Made by a program: the position numbers and the translations under genes. A stretch of 64,000 nucleotides of DNA from Fistularia commersonii (Eukaryota; Chordata; Actinopteri; Syngnathiformes; Fistulariidae). The notes beneath the pieces are model-generated. The model saw only the letters and a list, made by a program, of their open reading frames with translations, had not been told where the DNA came from and searched no databases. Below are positions 32,985 through 42,886 of the stretch, in pieces (the first letter of the stretch is position 1; every line of letters begins with the position of its first letter). The DNA lies in contig JBBMNZ010000006.1 in NCBI GenBank assembly GCA_037954325.1, positions 2,610,001-2,674,000 on the forward strand. The letters run 5' to 3'.

Positions 32985-33039
32985 CAAGCCAGAAGTCATT
33001 GGGCGTTGGTCAACATCACAAGCCAGGAGTAGGAGGCTT

Positions 33040-33562
33040 TGGTTGACAGTTAGCAGGTGGAGGCTAACGAGTGGAGGCTAACAGGTGGAGGCTAACAGGT
33101 AGAAGCTAACAGGCTGAGGGTAGAGGGCGGAGGCTAACAGGTGGAGGCTGATGACTGGAGGCAAACAGGCAGAGGCTAACAGGTGGAGGCTAACGGGTGG
33201 AGGCTAACAGTCAGGGGCTAATGGGCAGAGGCTAACAGGCAGAGGGTAAAGGGCGGAGGCTAACAGGTGGAGGCTAATGAGTGGAGGCTAACAGGTAGAA
33301 GCTAACAGGCTGAGGGTAGAGGGCGGAGGCTAACAGGTGGAGGCTAATGACTGGAGGCAAACAGGCAGAGGCTAACAGGTGGAGGTTAACGGGTGGAGGC
33401 TAACAGTCAGGTGCTAATGGGCAGAGGCTAAAGGGTGGAGGCTAACAGGTGGAGGCTAATGAGTGGAGGCCAACAGGCAGCGGCTAACAGGTGGAGGCTA
33501 ACGGGTGGAGGCTAACAGTCAGGGGCTAATGGGCAGAGGCTAACAGGCAGAGGCTAATGGGC
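33040..33562. repeat. minisatellite, GGTGGAGGCTAACAG 15-bp unit with 196-bp higher-order copies
   Basis: About 35 units of GGTGGAGGCTAACAG and variants (CAGAGGCTAACAG, AGAAGCTAACAG, GTCAGGGGCTAATGG). The variant order recurs: AGGTAGAAGC at 33097 and 33293, and the TCAGG variant at 33211 and 33407, both exactly 196 bases apart. A third, shorter copy has TCAGG at 33519. Confidence 0.97.
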
Positions 33563-34330
33563 GGAGCTCTCACTCGGAGAGTAATGGAGCAGGTGGTGGC
33601 CCGCAGTGATGATCTTCTCAAACCTCCACCTGTGAAACCAACCAATCAGATGGTCAAAGGACCGAGGCAGGAGAACATGGATGACCTAGTAAAGAGAACA
33701 TTGATAGAACCCAGAACATGGAGGCTACAGACAGGAGGAACCCCAGAATGGTTACCCTGAAATCAAATCTTTAGCGCGTTAGCACGGACGTTACTAAGAC
33801 CCATAGGAGCATAAAAGCATAAAAAGGTAACCATGGCAACGCACATCTGTTTAATCCCCGTGAAGATAGGTGCTTGTAAACATGATGGTCTGCACTTGCA
33901 TTCACGCCGTCGCTCCCTTCCTGAATTGTAGCTTCCCTTCGTTCCAACCTTCGAACGAATCTTCCGCTTTTTAGGTTTTTGGACGAACTGGCCACTTCGG
34001 CGTACACGTTCTGATTTTTTTTTTTACTTTGGCTGCCACAGCTTTTATTAACAAGTCACATGTCAAGACGGAAGAGTGGGGTTCGATCCCACATCTCCAA
34101 TTTCGGTGTTCCGCCCCGCGGCCGATTACGCCGACGGCGGTTTTAGGAGAAGCGAATCGTTTGCCCTCCGGGAGACGAATCGGAGTCGTGGTTGAAACCT
34201 AATGGTGGGTTTTTACATAAAGTGATTGAAGCGTGAAGCTCCGAGGGGTATTTATCTCCTCAGAGCGGTGGAGCTTCCCGGACCACAGTGCGGCGAGGGG
34301 GCGGGGCTTCACCTGTCAATCACAGGGCCC
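33563..34330. other. unique sequence with a perfect X-box-like palindrome
   Basis: Unique DNA. GTAACCATGGCAAC at 33827-33840 fits the RFX X-box consensus GTNRCCNNRGYAAC exactly. GGTTCGATCCCAC near 34080 resembles a tRNA B box, but no tRNA fold is present. No exon is recognised. Confidence 0.4.
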
Positions 34331-35384
34331 CGCGGAGAGACATTAACAAGATGGAGAACCAGGAGAACCTACACAGGGTCATCGGATTTAGCCGCTCGGT
34401 TCCACAGAGAACGTTGAAAGCTCCTTCGCTGGATCTCGGCTTCCGTCGGTTCGCGCAATGCCGTTTGGTTCCCGCCTCAGGGCTACGTAGACACCTCGAT
34501 GTAGCGGTTGAGCTTAGCATCATGGTGGCGTCCATTGTTTTGGACACTCACACACTCGGGCATACATGTCTTGAGCTAGTTCCGATAAAAATCGGGATTA
34601 TGAGGAATAACAGACCCTTCTCGGGTTCTCGATAGATGACTGCCGAGTGTAAACGGTGGCCAATCGTGTTCACGAGTGTGTGTTTGTTCTCGCAGCCAGA
34701 GGTCAAGAAGGTTCCTTCATCATGATCTCCTCGCCGTCCAACTCCTAATCCCGCTCTCTCCCTCCGTCAGCCATCTAATCCCGGGCACTTGTTGGACGAC
34801 GGCGCCGCTCGCCGCCCGAAGCAAATGCCTCCATTTTTTTTTTTAATCCTTCCAAATCAGGCGTGAAGGACTCCTTGTCGTCCTTCCTTGTTCCTCCCTC
34901 GCTCCCTCCTTCCTTCACACCAGATTACAGTGCGGCGGCTCTGGACGACCGCCCGCTCTCGCTCTTCGGCGGAATCGGTTGCCGTGGCGATCAAACACAA
35001 ATAAACCCGCCGTGGCATGTTAATTGGGGTTATTACGGCGCTCCGAGAGAACGGGCGATGTTGCTTTTTTTTTTGTTTTTTTTTTTTTGTTTCTTTCTTC
35101 GTTCTTCTCGTCCCGGCCGTCTTCGGCGGGGATTAGAGGGAGGGGATGTCAGAGGTGAGGCAGTTTGGACAACTTAATGCGGAGCAGAACGCGGAGCTCC
35201 ACGGGCGGCGAGGCGGCGTCTGGCGAGGAAATGACCGCGGGATGACGTCAGGAAGTTTTGATGAGCCGCTTCCGCCGGAGGTCCGGCTTGGACGATTTTC
35301 CCGACCCGAACGCACGATGGCCCCTTCGGCATCCCATGAGCCTCTAGCGGCTCTGAGAACCTTTCCCAGAAATTGCTGACGTGC
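34331..35384. other. unique CpG-containing region
   Basis: Unique DNA with a T-rich stretch near 35065-35100. ATCTAATCCCGGGCACTTGT near 34773 and GTTAATTGGGGTTATTACGG near 35019 look like possible non-coding elements. Open frames on both strands lack family features. Confidence 0.4.
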
Positions 35385-35725
35385 ATCAAGGTCAGAGGGA
35401 GTTGCATTGCGTTTTTGTAGACCTAGAACAAGCATATGACAGGGTGCCAAGAGAGGAGCTCCGGTATTGTATGAGGAAGTCTGGAGTGGCAGAGAAGTAT
35501 GTTAGACTGGTGCAGGACATGTATGCTAGCTGTGAGACACTGGTACGGTGTGCTGTAGGGGTAACCGAGAAGTTCAAGGTGGAGGTGGGACTCCATCAGG
35601 GATCAGCTCTGAGCCCCTTCTTGTTCGCAATGGTGATGGACAGGCTGACAGATGAGGTTAGACGGGAATCCCCATGGACCATGATGTTTGCGGATGACAT
35701 TGTGATCTATAGTGAGAGCAGGTAG
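35381..35725 (+). pseudogene. LINE reverse transcriptase fragment, RT core
   Basis: The frame contains the RT signatures in order. FVDLEQAYDRVPREEL holds the first catalytic Asp (motif A), GLHQGSALSPFLFAMVMD follows, and FADD at 35687-35698 is the catalytic motif C. A TAG at 35723-35725 ends the frame shortly after FADDIVIYSESR, where relatives continue into the thumb domain. The N-terminal endonuclease and the first RT blocks are missing. It cannot support retrotransposition. Confidence 0.85.
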
Positions 35726-36443
35726 CAGGTGGAGAAACATCTAGAGAGGTGAAGGAAAAGGAGGTTAATTGCAGCAAGACACAACAGATCTTAATGAAAG
35801 GGACCCAAGTGGAGCAATAAGGCTACAGGGGCTAGAGATGAAGAAGCTGGAGGATTTCAGGTACTTGGGGTCAACAGTCCAGAGCGTAGGAGAGTGTGGA
35901 AAGGAGGTGAAGAGACGGGTCCAAGCAGGTTGGAATGGTTGGAGAAAAGTGTCAGGGGTACCAAGAGATAGAAGACTATCGGCCAGAATAAAAGGAAAGG
36001 TGTACAAGACAGTGGTGAGACCAGCGATGATGTTTGGACTAGAAACTGTTACAATGACCAAAAGACAGCAGGCAGAACTAGAGGTTGCAGAGATGAAGAT
36101 GTTGAGGTTCTCTTTGGGAGTGACCAGGATGGAGAGGATCAGGAATGAGTCTATCAGAGGGACGGCACATGTCTGATGTTTTGGAGAGAAGGTCAGAGAA
36201 GCCAGACTGAGATGGTTGGGTCATGTACAGAGAAGAGATAGTGAATATATTGGTAGACGGATGCTGGAATTGGAGCTGCCAGGCAAGAGGTCTCGAGGAA
36301 GACCAAAGAGAAGATTTATGGACGTAGTGAGAGAGGATATGAAGGTAGTTGGTGTGAGACAGGAGGATCCAGAGAATAGGGTTAGATGGAGAAAGTTGAC
36401 TCGCTGTGGCGACACCTGACGGGAAAAGCCGAAAGAAGAAGAT
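35385..36443 (+). mobile_element. 5'-truncated RTE-like LINE
   Basis: A decayed non-LTR retrotransposon begins abruptly inside the reverse transcriptase and runs to a 3' end reading GGCGACACCTGACGGGAAAA, GCCGAAAGAAGAAGA. The GAA-rich tail and the C-terminal GHVQRR..RGRPKRR region point to the RTE group common in fish. The exact clade is not resolved. The 5' truncation is the usual outcome of target-primed reverse transcription. It is the only clear protein-coding relic in the window besides the pogo-like piece. Confidence 0.85.
35769..36419 (+). pseudogene. LINE ORF2 C-terminal fragment with an internal stop
   Basis: It continues the RT in a compatible order: FRYLGSTVQSVGECGKEVKR (thumb region), ARIKGKVYKTVVRPAMMFG, ELEVAEMKMLRFSLGVTRM, then a TGA at 36174-36176. 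The same frame then carries on through RLRWLGHVQRR, RRMLELELPGKRSRGRPKRR and CGDT to a stop at 36417-36419. The segment between 35726 and 35795 appears shorter than in relatives, so a small deletion is likely in addition to the stops (inference). Confidence 0.8.
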
Positions 36444-36464
36444 TGAGGTAGCCTAAGAACAAGG

Positions 36465-36700
36465 GAACGTAGACCATCAGCTCCAAGAAGCTTTCCAAGG
36501 ATTGGACAGTTCCACCTTATTTTGGGACAGCTTGGAACCCGGGACGGTGGACCTCATCTCCTAGACCCTTTCCAGGAATTAGCCACACCGCTGTTATTGG
36601 TTAGCATCGGGACCAGGGATTGTGGACTACCAACTCCTAGAAGCTTTCCAGGAAGTAGACTACACCGCTGTAGTCTACTTCCTGTGTAGTCTACCCAGTG
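36465..36700. repeat. three-copy minisatellite containing a perfect hairpin
   Basis: Blocks with CTCC.AGAAGCTTTCCA, AGGA.T.G.C, CACCGCTG recur near 36479, 36560 and 36635, spaced about 75-80 bp. The last copy turns back on itself: AGGAAGTAGACTACA (36650-36664), loop CCGC, then the exact complement (36669-36683). Confidence 0.85.
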
Positions 36701-37235
36701 ACCTCAGCTCCCGAGAGCAGACGGTCTCTGTAGGGTTCCACGGGAAGTCAATGGTGATTGGTGATTGGTGGAACTCATTAGCCCCGCCCCCCGCTACGCT
36801 ATACCTCTTCCGTGTCCCAAATGACTTTAAAAGCAAATTCAATGTCAGAAAGTAGCGTGATGTTTGCTAGAAGATGGGGATCCTTACTGTGGATGTGGTA
36901 ACATTAATATAAATATATCCTTGATTTGTCATGTTTTGTTTTGTTTTTCTGTATAATTTGCTAGTATTTATTCATTTACATATTGTTCCATTTTTTTTTT
37001 TATTTATCGTTTGCTAAAACTCTAATAATAATAAAAAAAATATATAATGATGACGATCATAATGACCGTAACCCAAGTCATGTAGCAATAAAAATATCAA
37101 TGCTAATAAAAATATCACAATTATGTTGATACTGTAATGATGGATGATAATAATAATAATAATAATAATCGACATCAACATAATCGGCATGAACATAACA
37201 ATAACAATATAACAAAAGTATCATCATTTAAATAC
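36701..37235. other. unique sequence, then AT-rich DNA
   Basis: Unique to about 36900, then AT-rich with AAT runs at 37144-37170. No gene is seen. Confidence 0.5.
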
Positions 37236-37513
37236 AGGACTCTCAGAGAATTAGGATATTGTGATAAATTTCTTTTATCTGTAATTCAATTAAGAAAACA
37301 AACATTACTTTTTCATGATATTCTAATATTGTGAGATAGGATTTTTGAGATGTAAGATGTAAGCCATAATCAGCAATATTAAAATAATAAAAGGCTTGCG
37401 ATATTTCAGTTGATTTGTAATGAATCCAGAGGGTAAAATAATTTTGTTTTTGTAATTGCATTACAGAAGATAAAGAACTTTATCACAATATTCAAATTTT
37501 CTGAGACAGTCCT
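37236..37513. mobile_element. TIR element (MITE), 278 bp
   Basis: The ends are imperfect inverted repeats of about 33 bp: AGGACTCTCAGAGAATTAGG, ATATTGTGATAAA at the left, and on the minus strand from the right AGGACTGTCTCAGAAAATTT, GAATATTGTGATAAA. Inside is GTAAGCCATAATCAGCAATA, TTAAAATAATAAAAGGCTTG, a phrase I know from a very widespread vertebrate/fish repeat family. It is non-coding. The superfamily is not assigned. Confidence 0.85.
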
Positions 37514-37832
37514 TTATAATACTGCTTATAATCACCATCAGTAGCATAATGGCAATCATAATCACAACATGAAATTAATAAAAATTAAACAAAAATAGGG
37601 TTAATCACAATCATCTGCATGATCACAATGATAATGTTCTAAATTTTATATGGACAGTAATAAAACATGTATAATAATAATAATATAATAATAACAATGA
37701 CAATATATATCTATAATAAAAAGCTGATTGTAATGATAATAATAGCAATAATAATAATAAACAAATAACAGCAATAATAATAATAATAATAACAATGATA
37801 AAAATGATAATAATAATAATAATATATTAATG

Positions 37833-37867
<35 letters not shown>

Positions 37868-37990
37868 AAAAATGATTACAATGATAATAATAACAATAAT
37901 AACAACCAAATAATAATAATAGTAATAATATTAAGCATAACACTGATAAAACAACAACAACAATAATCATAATAATTAAAAAAAATAATA
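37514..37990. repeat. AAT/TA-rich low-complexity stretch
   Basis: AAT clusters at 37670-37830 and 37880-37990 around a TA run at 37837-37862. Confidence 0.9.
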
Positions 37991-38180
37991 TTCATTGTCA
38001 TAGTTTATGAAAAGTCTGGATATATAAACCCCAGTGTTGTAAAATATGTTTTCCTCACTTCCTCTCCGGTACTGATGGACCTCGTCGGCGTTCTGATGCC
38101 GCGGCGCCGCTTGATAACCATCCCGGCCGGGGGGCACCGTCACACACCAGTAAACATCTTCGCATGATACCCCCCGCGTG

Positions 38181-38220
<40 letters not shown>

Positions 38221-38230
38221 CAAGGAGGTG
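37991..38230. other. unique sequence with a TG tract
   Basis: CpG-containing unique DNA at 38050-38180 and a TG tract at 38183-38215. Confidence 0.5.
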
Positions 38231-38351
38231 GATCAACCAGACGAAGCTTTGCCATTTTCAAAAAGCGTCTGTTCCTCTCGCATCCAGCCATTACCGGCCC
38301 TGCCGTCTCCTTGTCAGCTTTCTGGCTAATTAGATCCAGTGATTTCTCACA

Positions 38352-38360
<9 letters not shown>
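38231..38360. other. candidate conserved non-coding element
   Basis: Unique block with CATCCAGCCATTACCGGCCC and CTTGTCAGCTTTCTGGCTAA, TTAGATCCAGTGATTTCTCA. A TG tract follows at 38353-38395. It shows the even composition and TAAT cores often seen in vertebrate enhancers. Not tested. Confidence 0.3.
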
Positions 38361-38382
<22 letters not shown>

Positions 38383-38589
38383 TGTGTGTGTGTTAACTCT
38401 GTTACCATGACGATAGCCGTCCTCTATTACCCCGCTAACAACTTGCCACCTTTCATACGCCCACATCAGGCTGCTACTTAAGCATTCGCCGGCTTTTTGT
38501 GTTGCTGGACTCACCGAAATATTTTTTTTTCCTTTTTTTTTTCTTTTTATATATTAAAGTAAATAAAGTAAAATAAAACTAGCAAAGTC

Positions 38590-38850
38590 ATGGACGGGCT
38601 TGATCCAGACGCTTCGCCGCCGGGAGGTCAAAGGTGAAGGTGGCTCCGGTCGCGCGAGTGAGGCGATTGACGCGACCGTTTCCACGGCAACCTTGGAGGA
38701 AGTGGGCGGGGCCTCTTCCTCGCTACGGCGACGCTGTAAAGATGGCGGCGACGGCGTGCTCGAAGTTCGGCGCAGCGACGTCGGACCGCGCGGCGCCTCC
38801 GCTAAGAGTGGGGAGGATGTTATTGGTCGCCATGGCAACGGGGGAAAAAA
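38590..38850 (+). promoter_or_regulatory. candidate CpG-island promoter with X-boxes, GC box, YY1 and CCAAT motifs
   Basis: GC-rich unique DNA. AGGTCAAAGGTGA (DR1-like) lies at 38625-38637, GTTTCCACGGCAAC (near X-box) at 38678-38691 and a GC box GGGCGGGGC at 38704-38712. AAAGATGGCGGCGAC, a YY1-type motif spanning an ATG, is at 38739-38753. Inverted CCAAT (ATTGG) at 38822 is directly followed by a perfect RFX X-box GTCGCCATGGCAAC (38826-38839). This motif set is typical of TATA-less vertebrate promoters, X-boxes often of ciliary genes. No TSS evidence is available. Confidence 0.4.
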
Positions 38851-38880
38851 GTTTTGGAACAAATACTAACTCGGGCCTGA
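38742..38880 (+). CDS. possible first coding exon, unrecognised protein
   Basis: From the ATG inside the YY1-type motif the frame reads MAATACSKFGAATSDRAAPP, LRVGRMLLVAMATGEKSFGT and continues open until it enters a CA repeat. The start fits a promoter-proximal first exon. The downstream donor is not clear (weak candidates near 38880 and 38891), and I recognise no family. It could equally be untranslated or non-coding DNA. Confidence 0.2.
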
Positions 38881-38914
38881 GTGACGGCTTCGGTGGTGGT
38901 GATCTCACGTTCCC

Positions 38915-38957
38915 TCACACACACACTCACACACACACACATACACACACACACACA
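38915..38957. repeat. CA microsatellite
   Basis: AC tract with ACTC and ATAC interruptions. Confidence 0.95.
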
Positions 38958-39089
38958 AAATTAATGAAACATATGTACATATATTTTTCATATTGTAAGG
39001 TATGACTTATAGCTTCTGTTGTTATAATTGTCAACTTTTAGACACAAAGAGGTACAAGCTGCTCGATACTGACTTTTTTGTGTGCGTGC

Positions 39090-39948
39090 AGACGTGTGTG
39101 TGAATTCAGTGTGTGTGTGTGTGTGTGTGTGTGAAACCTCTATTACTTAATAAGGAGCTTGGTAATAACAAAAAACAGTCTATTTACATTTTAGTAAATG
39201 CCTAAAAAATTGGCAATTATGATTATAATAATAATATTAAAAACCGAAATTAAAAATCTGAATCATCATATTTATAATAATAATAATGATTGTAATCACA
39301 GTGTATTTATAACATACATACATTTTCAAGCTAACTAAATTCCCTAAAAATCAGAAGTTGGTAGAATATGATTAAATCAAATTACATTTAGTAAAATCAC
39401 ACAATGAAAAAGAATAATTTAAGAATAGAAATGGGCCTAAAATCAACAATTATTCCCTTAAATATGTTTAAAACACACACACACACAAGTGCACTCATGT
39501 GTGTTAACATGTGTAAAAAGTCTATTATTATTAACATGGCCTGTTAATAACAGGCCATGTTAATAATAATGATAATAATAATAATAATAATGACAATATA
39601 ATATATAAAATATAATGATAATAATAATAGTAATAATAACAATAATAATAAATTATATTTGCATCTAAATAATTCAATGAGAAATCATCAACAACAATAA
39701 TAAGTTATTATTACTATTATTATTATAGTAATAAAAAAGGGGTGATAAAAATATTATTAATAATGATTATAACAATAGAAGTAGTAAACGCAGTGTGTAA
39801 AATCAATTTTCAAACTGACAAAATTCCCTAAAAATCAAAAGTCGATATGATACCCTCTCACCAAATGAAATTCAAGTAAAATAAAATAATGTCATTTAAA
39901 CATAGGACCTAAAATCAACAATAATTCCCTCAAAACGACTTGCAGGAA

Positions 39949-39970
<22 letters not shown>
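39090..39970. repeat. AT-rich tandem duplication, period about 480 bp
   Basis: The series TTTTCAA.CTAAC.AAATTC, CCTAAAAATCAGAAGT, CCTAAAATCAACAATTATTC, CCT.AAA then a CA tract occurs at 39327-39488 and 39807-39978. A weaker third trace (CTAAAAAATTGGCAATTATG) lies near 39201. Each copy ends in CA repeats. Confidence 0.8.
39524..39570. other. 47-bp palindrome, two perfect 23-bp arms
   Basis: The arm at 39524-39546 (with AACATGGCCTGTTA) and its exact complement at 39548-39570 meet at one central A. A strong cruciform former inside the AT-rich array. Confidence 0.97.
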
Positions 39971-39978
<8 letters not shown>

Positions 39979-39984
<6 letters not shown>

Positions 39985-40320
39985 TTCACTTGTCAGCTCA
40001 GTATGCGCTCCCTCCCCGTCACCCGTCGGACAGCGTTGTCGTTCTTTATGTCGTTCTTCTCCTTTCTTTATTCCTCCCTAATCTCTCCGAGCGTCACTCA
40101 GTATTATGTCTTCACCCCTCCATCCCTCCTTCACCCCCCCAGTATTTAATCCCTTTTCTTTCTCTATTACCTTACAAAGTGAGGTCGTGCACGTTTAACC
40201 TCGCCCACGTGATCCGTTCAGCCGTTCATCCCTCGTCTAGAAACGGGCTTTTGTTAAAAAAAAAAAAGGGTGAAATATTTGAATGGCGTCTTCCTCCCCC
40301 CCCCCCTTCATAATCCAAAT
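39979..40320. other. unique sequence
   Basis: Pyrimidine-rich unique DNA without a recognised exon, followed by poly-A (40256-40267) and a C run near 40297-40307. Confidence 0.4.
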
Positions 40321-40960
40321 GGTACGTTCCATCCCTTTTTTTTTTTTAATTTTTATTTTTTTAATCTCCATATAAGAAATATCTAACTTTATAAGTTGAA
40401 TTCCTCATAAAATCAAATTGTTTCTGATGCATTGCATATATTTATTATCATTATTATTTGTTTAATTTAACTATATTATAATTGAAATAATATGAGATCC
40501 TCCCTCCATATATTTTTACATTCATATTTATATATACATATATTTACATACAAGTATATATTCATAAATGATCATACATGTTATTTTTTTATTTAAATAT
40601 ATAAGGAAAAAAAACAGAAGAAAAAGATTAAAAAATACATATATGCTCAATTTAAAAATTATATGTGAACAGCCACAGAAATTAAAATAAAATAAATTAA
40701 AATAAAACAAAGTAAGAAAGAATAAAATAACTTTTTTTTTTTTTTTTTAAAAAGGGACAATTTTATAGGAAAACCATAAAATCAGACACATGGATTCAGA
40801 TAAATATTCATTTTTTTTTTCACTTCAATTTTTTAATTTCATGTTTGTCATTTGTTATGTTTTACCTGCATAATGTAAAATGTATAAGTGTATATATATT
40901 TACATATAGTGTTATTTTTCACCTAATATCCATTAGGAAATGTAACCCGGGCCGCCGTCT
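40321..40960. other. AT-rich stretch
   Basis: TATATA, poly-T (40730-40748) and A-rich runs. No gene is seen. Confidence 0.6.
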
Positions 40961-41180
40961 TTGTCAGCGTTTTTTTTTTTTTCACCACCGGTTTCACGAC
41001 GCACAACTTTTGTCTCATTTTTAAAATTTTTTCCAACCTTTTCCGAGTTTCAGGGCGAGCGCCTCGTCCAATCAGAAGCCACCGAAAAAACCCCCGCAGA
41101 GCGACAGCTAGCCGTTAGCGGAGCAACGTCTACCAGAGGTCGCCTGCATTATGAATGGACGTCTTTCAGCGAGGTGTGTA

Positions 41181-41227
<47 letters not shown>

Positions 41228-41350
41228 GGGTCCTGCCCGAGGGATAAATCACATCAATCAGGCCTGATGACACTTTTCCTGACCCCCCAAATGAGAGGGG
41301 GTTCATTCCTCGGGGGATTTAGGAGATCCGGAGGTGCAATGAATATCATT
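40961..41350. other. unique island with TG tract
   Basis: Unique DNA to 41178, a TG tract at 41183-41226, then GGGATAAATCACATCAATCA, GGCCTGATGACACTTTTCCT near 41240-41280 and GCAATGAATATCATTAG near 41336, which look like a possible non-coding element. Confidence 0.35.
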
Positions 41351-41600
41351 AGTTTTTACTTAATTTTTTTTTTTTTTTTTTTTTTTTTTTCTTATTCATT
41401 ATTCCCACGCCGCTTTTGTGAAACGAGCGCCGCCGCCGCCGCCGCCGCGCTGGGGGTCGGGGGGCGTCAGCCGGGTTATTCGAGTTCAAATTGTTCGAAT
41501 GAAGCCGCCGACGTCTTTGGTTGGAAGAAAGAAAAATAAAAAACACGCAGAAAGAAAACAAGGTCTTTCATTTTTTGGGGGAAAAAGGTGCGATGAGGCA
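41351..41600. other. poly-T tract then CpG-rich DNA
   Basis: T run at 41365-41390, a GCC run near 41431-41447, then unique DNA. No exon is recognised. Confidence 0.5.
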
Positions 41601-42760
41601 GCTGTTGTTACGTCTCGTTCCCGTTTCAGTTCTTTGTTCCTGTAATTTCACCATCATTTGCTTTATTTTTTTCTAATCTGGCAGAATCTTTTTTATATTT
41701 TGTTCTTCGTTTTACTTCTTCCTTCTTGTGAATTTTTTTTTTTTTTTTTTGTTCTCGGCAGCTTTTTTGTGATTTGCATTTTTTTCTTTAAATTCCGTTT
41801 CCTTTTTGTGTTAATGTTTAATTATTGACATGTTTATCCTGAAATTTCAAATATTAATCTTAATAACCACATCACCCAAATATACAAATTAATTAAATTA
41901 TATTAAGATTTTTTTTCCTCTAAGCGTTTTTTTTTTTCATTCTTCTAATTTTTTTTAATATTTTATAACTTAATTGAAAATCATGAGAAAATCTACTGTA
42001 AATTATATATTTATATATTTTTTTCATTTATTTCAAAAAAATACTCTACTCACATTATTTAATTTCTTCTTTTTTTAATATATTTTTGCAATTTTGTACT
42101 TTTGGTCCTGCAGCTTTATTTAACCTTTTCTTCAACATATATTCTTCATCCTTATATTTCTAATTCTCTGCAGTTTTATTGGACATGATCGCTGTCTATA
42201 TAAAATCCATTTTATTTACTTCAAAGTAATGCAGGAAAAACAAAACATCATATTTTACCATTATTAAGATTTATTTAATTTATACATACATATTATTTGT
42301 CATTCTATGATCTTATCATTCTATGTTCTATTAGTTTAATTGAAGTTAAATGAGAATCCCTCTCTCTCTATATATATAGAATATACATATATATATATAT
42401 AATACACATGCATATATGTATATATATATATGTACACAAATATTTTTTTAAAATATCCATGTATATTCATTCATTGTAAAAGTACTTTGAGAAAACAAAA
42501 AAAAACATTCAAATAATAGATATATATCTCATTTGCAAATAATATGAGAACCCACCCCCAAAATAAAAAAATATACAATGAATGGAAAAAATAAAATAAA
42601 ATACAATTAAGTTAAATTAAAAAATCAAATTAAAATAAAAAAAATAAAATTAGATTAAAAAAAAAAAATTAAATTAAAAAAAAAATAAAATTAAAAAAAA
42701 TAAATTAAAATAAAAAAAATAAAATAAAATTAATTAAATTAAACTTTCTGTTCTCTAAGT
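41601..42760. other. long AT-rich stretch
   Basis: T-rich first half, TATATA runs at 42368-42435, and an AAAATTAAATT low-complexity block at 42560-42745. No gene is seen. Confidence 0.7.
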
Positions 42761-42823
42761 TCGGGCCCCACCTCATCTACCCGATCTCCTCCTCTTCCTC
42801 GCCCCCGCCGAGCTCCTTCGCAG

Positions 42824-42886
42824 AGCCAGATGGCGCCGGCGCCCGAAGATCCCCCGTCAGAGGAGCCACCGCAAGGTCAGCGCAAG
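42824..42886 (+). CDS. possible 63-nt internal exon
   Basis: A long pyrimidine-rich tract (42760-42820, ending CTCCTTCGCAG) is a good acceptor. The segment ends CGCAAG followed by GTGAGG, a strong donor. The length is a multiple of three. One frame reads SQMAPAPEDPPSEEPPQGQR-K. Another reads PDGAGARRSPVRGATARSAQ. Neither is recognised. An alternative acceptor CCAG at 42829 would give 57 nt. Pro/Glu-rich cassette exons of this size are common in vertebrate regulatory proteins, but splice-like segments also arise by chance. Confidence 0.28.

Noticed and set aside
34078..34100. tRNA-like B box GGTTCGATCCCAC
   Set aside because: No matching A box, anticodon arm or acceptor stem nearby, and the T-loop pairing is off by one. 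Probably chance or a very old SINE trace.
35133..35450. Frames upstream of the LINE as its missing N-terminus
   Set aside because: The sequence before 35381 shows no endonuclease or early RT motif, so it is flanking DNA.
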